From positions 1 through 16,714 of the forward strand of contig URJN01000009.1 of NCBI GenBank assembly GCA_900548125.1: a stretch of 16,714 bases of DNA, read 5' to 3'. The stretch is from an uncultured Eubacteriales bacterium. GTDB taxonomy: Bacteria > Bacillota > Clostridia > Christensenellales > Aristaeellaceae. The notes under the pieces are model-generated. The model was not told where the DNA came from and did not search any database. It worked only from the letters and a program-made list of their open reading frames with translations. Positions 12,438-16,714 of this stretch are shown one piece after another (positions within the stretch are counted from its first letter, which is position 1; each line of letters opens with the position of its first letter). The position numbers and the translations under genes are program-made.

Positions 12438-14600
12438 TTACTTGCCGTTGTACTTGACTTCCATGTCGCTGCTCTCCTTATACGGGCGAACCAACAGGTA
12501 AATCAGCACGCCGAGGACGATAACCGCCGCAACCGTGCCCAAACCGAACGTCGTTTCGCCGCAGAACAGCCCGCCAAGCTGATAGACGATCAGGCTGATG
12601 GCGTAAGCAAAGCCGCACTCCCAGCCGATTGCCGCCCAGGTCCACTTGGCGTTGTTCATCTCGCGCTTGATGGCACCGATTGCCGCGAAGCACGGAGCGC
12701 ACAGCAGGTTGAAGATCAGGAAGCTGTAAGCAGAAAGCTGCGTGAACTGAGCGGCGATGTTGACCAGACCGGCGAAATCGCCCGCGTCAACCATCTCCAG
12801 CGCATCGCCCGCAACCGCGAACAGCGTGCCGAAGGTGCCGACGACTTCTTCCTTCGCAACCAAGCCGAGCAGGGTCGCGACGGTCGCCTGCCAGCTGCCA
12901 AAGCCCAGCGGCTTGAAGATGAAGCAGACCGCGCTGCCGATCTTCGCGAGGATGGACGCATCCATATCCTCAACCATGCCAAACGCGCCGTCTACGAAAC
13001 CAAAGGAGCTGGTGAACCAGACGAATACGGAGGACAGGGTGATAATCGTGCCCGCCTTCTTGATGAAGCTCCAGCCGCGCTCCCAAGTGCCGCGCAGCAC
13101 GTTCTTCACAGTCGGGAGATGATACGCCGGCAGTTCCATGACGAACGGAGCCGGTTCGCCCGCGAAGGGCTTGGTCTTTTTCAGGATGATGCCGGAGATG
13201 ATGATGGCTGCGATGCCGATGAAGTATGCGCTCGGAGCAACCCACCATGCGCCGCCAAAAATCGCGCCAGCCATCAGGGCGACAATCGGCATCTTCGCGC
13301 CGCAGGGGATGAACGTCGTGGTCATGATCGTCATGCGGCGGTCGCGCTCCTGCTCGATGGTGCGGGAAGCCATGATGCCCGGAACGCCGCAGCCCGTGCC
13401 GACCAGCATCGGGATGAAGCTCTTACCGGACAGACCAAAGCGGCGGAAGATACGGTCCATGATGAACGCGATACGCGCCATATAGCCGCAGTCCTCCAAA
13501 ATGCACAGCATGAGGAACAGGACGAGCATCTGCGGAACAAAGCCGAGAACCGCGCCGACGCCGCTAATGATGCCATCGACAATCAAGCCGGTCAGCCACT
13601 CCGCACAGCCAATGCCTTCAAAGAAGCTCTGAGCCGCCGGAACGATCCACTCGCCGACGAAAACGTCGTTCGTCCAGTCCGTCAGCGCACCGCCGACGGT
13701 GGAGATGGCGATATAGTAGACCAGCGTCATCACCGCAATGAAAATCGGCAGACCCAAAATGCGGTTGGTCAGGATGCGGTCAATCTTATCGCTGGTACTC
13801 ATGCCGCGGCTGCTCTTTTTGCAGCAGCCGTCGATGATGGAGGCGATGTAGCTGTAACGGGCAGCGGTGATGATGGACTGGCTGTCGTCGTCCATTTCCT
13901 TTTCGCACGCCTTGATGTCGTTTTCAATATGCGCCAGCTTATCCTTCGGGATGTTCAGCTTCTCGATGATGCGCTCGTCACGCTCGAAAATCTTGACGGC
14001 GAACCAACGCTGCTGCTCCTCCGGCATGTCGTGGAGGACAACCTCCTCGATGTGCGCCAGCGCATGCTCGATGCTGCCCGCGAAGCGATGCTGCGGAATG
14101 GTCTTCTTGCCGCCGCGTGCCAGCTGCACGGCACGCTGAGCCGCCTCCATCACGCCGTCGCCCTTGAGCGCGGAAATCTCAACGACCGGAACGCCCAGAT
14201 GGTTGGAGAGCTTTGCCGCGTCGATGCGGTCACCGTTCTTGCGGACGACATCCATCATGTTCAGCGCGACAACCATCGGGATGCCCAGCTCTGCCAATTG
14301 CGTGGTCAGATACAGGTTGCGCTCCAGATTGGTCGCGTCGATGATGTTGAGCAGCGCGTCCGGACGCTGATCGATCAGCACATTGCGGGCGACGACCTCT
14401 TCCATCGTATACGGGCTCAGGGAATAGATGCCCGGAAGATCCGTGATGATGACATCCTTTTCTCCCTTGAGGCGTCCTTCCTTCTTTTCCACCGTTACGC
14501 CCGGCCAGTTGCCGACGAACTGATTCGCGCCCGTCAGCGCATTGAAAAGCGTGGTCTTGCCGCAATTGGGGTTGCCGGCAAGCGCGATCTTGATCTCCAT
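12438..14600 (-). CDS. feoB: Ferrous iron transporter FeoB
   Basis: 720 aa, full length. FeoB imports Fe(II) across the cytoplasmic membrane and has an N-terminal G protein. GTPase motifs are complete: G1 GNPNCGKT (9-16), G2 Thr in GVTVE (36), G3 DLPG (54-57), G4 NMMD (114-117), G5 SALKG (143-147). A helical regulatory domain (about 165-270) leads to the membrane domain with the two gate repeats, recognisable by GCGVPGIMASRTI and PCGAKMPI, and a C-terminal hydrophobic tail. RBS AGGAGG lies just before the ATG. It is the third gene of feoA-feoA-feoB-Cys-rich peptide. The 68-base gap to feoA holds a terminator-like hairpin and a third copy of the putative DtxR-type box. Confidence 0.98.
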   Translation of the reverse strand: MEIKIALAGNPNCGKTTLFNALTGANQFVGNWPGVTVEKKEGRLKGEKDVIITDLPGIYSLSPYTMEEVVARNVLIDQRPDALLNIIDATNLERNLYLTTQLAELGIPMVVALNMMDVVRKNGDRIDAAKLSNHLGVPVVEISALKGDGVMEAAQRAVQLARGGKKTIPQHRFAGSIEHALAHIEEVVLHDMPEEQQRWFAVKIFERDERIIEKLNIPKDKLAHIENDIKACEKEMDDDSQSIITAARYSYIASIIDGCCKKSSRGMSTSDKIDRILTNRILGLPIFIAVMTLVYYIAISTVGGALTDWTNDVFVGEWIVPAAQSFFEGIGCAEWLTGLIVDGIISGVGAVLGFVPQMLVLFLMLCILEDCGYMARIAFIMDRIFRRFGLSGKSFIPMLVGTGCGVPGIMASRTIEQERDRRMTIMTTTFIPCGAKMPIVALMAGAIFGGAWWVAPSAYFIGIAAIIISGIILKKTKPFAGEPAPFVMELPAYHLPTVKNVLRGTWERGWSFIKKAGTIITLSSVFVWFTSSFGFVDGAFGMVEDMDASILAKIGSAVCFIFKPLGFGSWQATVATLLGLVAKEEVVGTFGTLFAVAGDALEMVDAGDFAGLVNIAAQFTQLSAYSFLIFNLLCAPCFAAIGAIKREMNNAKWTWAAIGWECGFAYAISLIVYQLGGLFCGETTFGLGTVAAVIVLGVLIYLLVRPYKESSDMEVKYNGK

Positions 14601-14614
14601 ACTCCGTCCTCCTT

Positions 14615-14632
14615 GGTTAGTTTTGGCTAACC
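14615..14632. promoter_or_regulatory. Third TTAG-N6-CTAA palindrome, ahead of feoB
   Basis: GGTTAGTTTTGGCTAACC has perfect 6-base arms and the same TTAG-N6-CTAA spacing as the two boxes in the feo promoter. It lies just upstream of the feoB RBS. It could be an internal operator for the DtxR-family protein or, in the transcript, a small hairpin next to the RBS. No clear internal promoter is visible. Confidence 0.45.
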
Positions 14633-14641
14633 CTTATCCTG

Positions 14642-14663
14642 AAATAAAAGCGGGGATTCCCCG
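14642..14663 (-). terminator. Attenuator-like hairpin between feoA and feoB
   Basis: On the minus strand CGGGG-AAT-CCCCG (14651-14663) is followed by CTTTTATTT (14642-14650). It begins 5 bases past the second feoA stop codon. The stem is short, so partial termination, setting a FeoA excess over FeoB, is the likely effect. Confidence 0.45.
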
Positions 14664-14668
14664 TGGGC

Positions 14669-14887
14669 TCACATGATTTCAATCAGCGCCGCATCCGCTT
14701 TGCGCAGGCTCAGCTCATAGCCGCGAACCGTGATTTCCACAGGATCGCCCAGCGGCGCCACCTTGCGCACATAGATTTCCACGCCCTTGGTGATGCCCAT
14801 GTCCATGATACGACGCTTCAGCGCACCCTCACCGCCGACCTTGGTGACCGTAACGGTCGATCCAATCTTGGCTTCCTTCAGTGTCAT
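14669..14887 (-). CDS. feoA: FeoA family protein (second FeoA)
   Basis: 72 aa. A small SH3-like beta-barrel protein that acts on FeoB from the cytoplasm. Family features: LKEAKIGSTVTVTKVGG at the start, the central KRRIMDMGITKGVEIYV turn, then APLGDPVEITVRGYELSLRKADAALI. RBS AGGAGG precedes the ATG. It lies between the other feoA (44-base gap upstream) and feoB (68-base gap downstream). This copy has the classical GDPVEITVRGYELSLRK ending and is the more canonical of the two. Confidence 0.95.
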   Translation of the reverse strand: MTLKEAKIGSTVTVTKVGGEGALKRRIMDMGITKGVEIYVRKVAPLGDPVEITVRGYELSLRKADAALIEIM

Positions 14888-14931
14888 TGTTCTTTCCTCC
14901 TTGTTTGCTTTCCCGCTGCCGAATTTATCGG

Positions 14932-15141
14932 TCAGACGAGAATCTTTACAGCCAATTCCTTGCTGATGGCGACGCGCGCATCCTTGACCTGAACAATCAG
15001 GTTGCCCGAAATATCGGAGACGACGCGAATCGTTTCGCCCTCCACAAAACCGAGGTTTTCAAGATGCGCACGAACCTGCGCACTTCCGCCAATGCGCATA
15101 ATCGGTCTGCTCTCGCCGATGCCCATCATCGTAAGCGGCAT
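14932..15141 (-). CDS. feoA: FeoA family protein (first gene of the feo operon)
   Basis: 69 aa from MPLTMM. It has the FeoA SH3-like pattern (SRPIMRIGG, RAHLENLGFVEGETIRVV, GNLIVQVKDARVAISKELAVKI) but is only distantly similar to the next FeoA; DARVAISKELA in place of GYELSLRKADA is the form seen in paired FeoA proteins of Clostridia. It may have a separate role, for example pairing with the other FeoA. Two starts are possible: ATG 15141, 6 bases after minus-strand GGAAGG, and ATG 15147, which would touch the RBS; the former is preferred. It is transcribed from the boxed promoter at 15209-15237. Confidence 0.88.
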   Translation of the reverse strand: MPLTMMGIGESRPIMRIGGSAQVRAHLENLGFVEGETIRVVSDISGNLIVQVKDARVAISKELAVKILV

Positions 15142-15186
15142 ATCCATCCTTCCTTTCTAACGCGCGCGCTTTGTTTGTACACGCTA

Positions 15187-15226
15187 ATTAGTTTCATCTA
15201 ATGGAAATATATTAGCATCATCTAAC
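15187..15226. promoter_or_regulatory. Two DtxR-type boxes over the feo promoter
   Basis: ATTAGTTTCATCTAAT (15187-15202) and ATTAGCATCATCTAAC (15211-15226) both have the form TTAG-N6-CTAA, start to start 24 bases apart. The second overlaps the -10 and spacer, the first covers the predicted start site. They resemble the outer part of DtxR/IdeR boxes (TTAGG...CCTAA). The divergent gene encodes a DtxR-family protein, making it the obvious binder; this is inference. Confidence 0.7.
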
Positions 15227-15237
15227 TATTTTGTCAA
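15209..15237 (-). promoter_or_regulatory. Promoter of the feo operon
   Basis: Minus-strand TTGACA (15232-15237), a 17-base spacer, and TAATAT (15209-15214). The start site, near 15202, falls in a putative DtxR-type box. The leader before feoA is about 60 bases. Confidence 0.8.
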
Positions 15238-15280
15238 CGCATTGCTTTAAGAAAATCAATCCAAATTTTTCCTGCGTCGG

Positions 15281-15309
15281 TTGTCTGTTTTTTAGAATTA
15301 TGCTATAAT
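15281..15309 (+). promoter_or_regulatory. Promoter of the DtxR-family gene
   Basis: TTGTCT (15281-15286), a 17-base spacer, and TATAAT (15304-15309) with an extended -10 TG at 15301-15302. It is divergent from the feo promoter and about 45 bases away from its -35. Confidence 0.8.
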
Positions 15310-15476
15310 AGAATCTATATAAGTGCGCATATGCGCATGGTCGCGAAACTAAAGTTAGATTGAGCAAATAATCGAAATCGGGCATCCTGCTTTCCCGCGG
15401 TCGGAATCTCTCCGCCGTATTTCTACCCGTTGTTATGATTCGTCCGCCCCTGCGGACCCAGTTGGAGGCGATTCTT
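15310..15476 (+). promoter_or_regulatory. Long leader of the DtxR-family gene
   Basis: About 160 bases separate the predicted start site from the ATG. It holds a perfect 14-bp palindrome TGCGCATATGCGCA (15324-15337), a bulged hairpin CGG-T-CGGA with TCCGCCG (15398-15417), and GTCCGC-CCCT-GCGGAC (15442-15457) ending 5 bases before the GGAGG. No known riboswitch class was recognised. A 10-codon frame from 15331 to 15363 has no RBS. Whether the palindrome is a protein site or an RNA hairpin is open. Confidence 0.4.
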
Positions 15477-15845
15477 ATGGCAGTATCCGAAGCCATCGAA
15501 AACTATTTGGAAACCATCTACATCCTCTCTCAGCAGCAAAATGAGGTTCACGCCATCGACATCTGTTCTTATCTCTCCTATTCCCGCCCGACGGTGTCCA
15601 TCGTCCTGCGGCAGATGCGTGAAAGCGGGCTTGTGACTGTCAACGAGGATAACCATATCTATCTGACTGAAGAAGGCAGGCGCATCGCTACCCACATCTA
15701 CGAACGCCATACCATCCTCAGCCAGCTGCTCATGAGCCTGGGGGTCAGCAAGGAAACTGCGCTGCACGACGCCTGCAAGATTGAGCATGACCTCAGCGAC
15801 GAAACCTTCGACGCCATTCGGAAGCATTATCAGTCACACCAATAA
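15477..15845 (+). CDS. DtxR/MntR-family metal-dependent transcriptional regulator
   Basis: 122 aa. An N-terminal winged helix (about 1-65: ENYLETIYIL, then SYSRPTVSIVLRQMRESGLV as recognition helix region, wing at NEDNHIYLTEEG) and a dimerisation/metal-binding part ending at KHYQSHQ; there is no C-terminal SH3-like domain, so it is the short MntR-like form. By eye, metal positions align as N9 (Asp8 in MntR, Met10 in DtxR), E12, H78, C100 (Glu99 in MntR, Cys102 in DtxR), E103 and H104. Cys at 100 is the iron-type choice, in keeping with the divergent feo operon. Expected role: Fe(II)-dependent repression of feo through the TTAG-N6-CTAA boxes. The start is ATG 15477, preceded by GGAGG at 15463-15467; an in-frame ATG at 15435 lacks an RBS. 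Confidence 0.92.
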   Translation: MAVSEAIENYLETIYILSQQQNEVHAIDICSYLSYSRPTVSIVLRQMRESGLVTVNEDNHIYLTEEGRRIATHIYERHTILSQLLMSLGVSKETALHDACKIEHDLSDETFDAIRKHYQSHQ

Positions 15846-15893
15846 TTGCGTCGTGCCATCAGGCTTGTCCCGCTTGATTCTTTTGCATGCGTT

Positions 15894-15990
15894 AAAAAAG
15901 AGCTGCCAGGCTCAAACCAAATATTTCAGGAAGCAAGCACTTAGCTGTAATCCTTGAAAGATCCGGTTTATGAGCCTGACAGCTCTTTTT
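15894..15990. terminator. Long bidirectional terminator hairpin with structured apical part
   Basis: AAAAAGAGCTG (15895-15905) pairs with CAGCTCTTTTT (15980-15990), and CAGGCTCA (15907-15914) with TGAGCCTG (15971-15978), with a single C/A mismatch between them: 19 pairs. Inside, AACC can pair with GGTT (15965-15968), and TTTCA-GGA (15924-15931) with TCC-T-TGAAA (15951-15959). A-run in, T-run out on both strands, between the convergent DtxR and ANTAR genes, fits a shared terminator. The 56-base apical region is much longer than a terminator needs, so a small RNA or MITE remnant is an alternative. Confidence 0.65.
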
Positions 15991-16043
15991 GTTGTGTCAA
16001 AATCTTAAATAAGAGTCAGAACGAGGACATCCCCTGTTTACCC

Positions 16044-16607
16044 TCAGCTCGCAATAATCTCCTCTGCGCTGAGAATATCCTGCGCGACATCGGCAATGCG
16101 CCTGCCGCTGTCCATGCTCTTCTTCTGGATGTGGTAATGCGCTTCGGCTTCCGTGATGTGAAGCGTATCCATCAGCCGCCCCTTGGCGCGGTCGATAATC
16201 TTGCGCTCCTCCAGCGTGCGGGAGAGCTTCTGTGCCTTTTGGCGCAGAAGCTGCATGCGCGCGCGGCAATGCGCCAGCGTCCGCACAGCCTGCACCAGCG
16301 CATCCTGACTGATGGGGTTGCGCAGCATCATGACGTTTTCTGAATCCGCGCCTTCGTAATCCCGAGGAACAATCATCAGCACGTCGGAGTCGTCGCCCAG
16401 CAGCTTCACCAGCTCCTCGCCCGTCATATCCGGAAGGCGATAGGTCGTCAGCAGCAATGCGCCGTCCTTCGCCGCGCTGACAGCCTCGCTCCCCGTGCAG
16501 ACGATTCCGCTGGGCTGTATCTGTGCCGATGCAAGAAGCTCGCTCAACTTTGCCGCAACAGCCTGCGGCGCGGCAATCCAAAGCCGATCGGAAAATGATT
16601 CCCCCAT
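16044..16607 (-). CDS. ANTAR domain RNA-binding antiterminator with degenerate receiver
   Basis: 187 aa. Residues about 5-110 resemble a response-regulator receiver, but the phospho-acceptor position reads T55 in LLTTYRLPDMTG (normally Asp four residues before the Pro) and the acidic N-terminal pair is missing, so phosphorylation is unlikely. Residues 105-135 form a basic helical linker, probably coiled coil. Residues about 136-180 are an ANTAR domain (ERKIIDRAKGRLMDTLHITE, then AHYHIQKKSMD and RRIADVAQDIL). ANTAR proteins bind paired hairpins in nascent RNA and prevent termination, often in nitrogen or ethanolamine metabolism; the target here is not in view. The start is ATG 16607, 7 bases after GGAGGA; the upstream ATG at 16622 overlaps that RBS. 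Convergent with the DtxR gene. Confidence 0.9.
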   Translation of the reverse strand: MGESFSDRLWIAAPQAVAAKLSELLASAQIQPSGIVCTGSEAVSAAKDGALLLTTYRLPDMTGEELVKLLGDDSDVLMIVPRDYEGADSENVMMLRNPISQDALVQAVRTLAHCRARMQLLRQKAQKLSRTLEERKIIDRAKGRLMDTLHITEAEAHYHIQKKSMDSGRRIADVAQDILSAEEIIAS

Positions 16608-16639
16608 TGTTTCATCCTCCATGCGTGTCCTTTGTCAGG

Positions 16640-16679
16640 CGGTTTTTCCGTGTGCTTCCTGTCACGGGAGCCAAAACCG
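16640..16679 (-). promoter_or_regulatory. Structured 5' leader of the ANTAR gene
   Basis: On the minus strand CGGTTTT pairs with AAAACCG (16679-16673 with 16646-16640), and inside it CCGTG (16667-16663) pairs with CACGG (16652-16648) around a 10-base loop ACAGGAAGCA. No T-run follows, so it is not a simple terminator. The loop has A at position 1 and G at position 4, as in ANTAR target loops, but it is not a hexaloop and only one hairpin is seen before the window ends. Confidence 0.4.
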
Positions 16680-16714
16680 AAAAAACCACACCACACCTAT
16701 TGATTAAGATGGAG

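Noticed and set aside
12159..14630. 823-codon plus-strand open frame opposite feoB
   Set aside because: Antisense shadow of feoB and the Cys-rich gene; low-complexity charged translation without domains or an RBS.
15331..15363. Ten-codon leader peptide before the DtxR-family gene
   Set aside because: No RBS, and the codons show no regulatory pattern such as a run of one amino acid.
15435..15476. Earlier ATG for the DtxR-family gene
   Set aside because: No Shine-Dalgarno ahead of it, the extra residues are unlike the family, and GGAGG lies correctly before ATG 15477.

Overview
The window reads as chromosomal DNA of a Gram-positive anaerobe of the Bacillota, most likely class Clostridia. The signs are sigma-A type promoters (TTGACA/TATAAT with 17-18 bp spacers), strong AGGAGG ribosome binding sites, a Firmicute-type LexA (DinR) box, a DUF1292 protein, a FeoB-associated Cys-rich peptide, a short DtxR-type regulator and an ANTAR protein. 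Assignment below class is not possible from the sequence alone. No rRNA, tRNA, CRISPR array, transposase or phage gene was seen.

Left part (1-3040): a secreted FMN/FAD flavoprotein reductase on the minus strand is divergent from a TetR-family regulator. A near-perfect promoter for the flavoprotein and a 26-bp palindrome at its predicted start site make a self-contained regulated module. A gene-free stretch of about 650 bases follows, with nested inverted repeats and three terminator-like hairpins; it may encode a small RNA.

DNA repair block (3199-10798): uvrB and uvrA form an operon behind a promoter whose -35 overlaps a GAAC-N4-GTTC SOS box. uvrC lies convergent to them, so all three subunits of UvrABC excinuclease are within 7.6 kb. 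Between uvrA and uvrC are two copies of a hairpin-rich intergenic repeat, a terminator and a small ribbon-helix-helix type gene whose promoter carries three TGACGT motifs at an exact 15-bp period. Another hairpin-rich element sits in the uvrC leader. A DUF1292 gene lies upstream of uvrC.

Metal block (11386-15845): on the minus strand, feoA-feoA-feoB-FeoB-associated peptide form a ferrous iron uptake operon, followed by a ZIP-family metal transporter. Divergently on the plus strand is a DtxR/MntR-family regulator. Two TTAG-N6-CTAA palindromes cover the feo promoter, and a third sits between feoA and feoB next to a terminator-like hairpin. The simplest reading is that the regulator represses iron uptake when Fe(II) is plentiful, with a second control point ahead of feoB.

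Right end (15846-16714): a 97-base imperfect hairpin, probably a bidirectional terminator, separates the DtxR gene from a convergent minus-strand gene for an ANTAR RNA-binding antiterminator with a degenerate receiver domain and a structured 5' leader. The most unusual items are the substituted active-site positions of the secreted flavoprotein, the covarying hairpin repeat, the RHH operator array and the possible structured RNAs.
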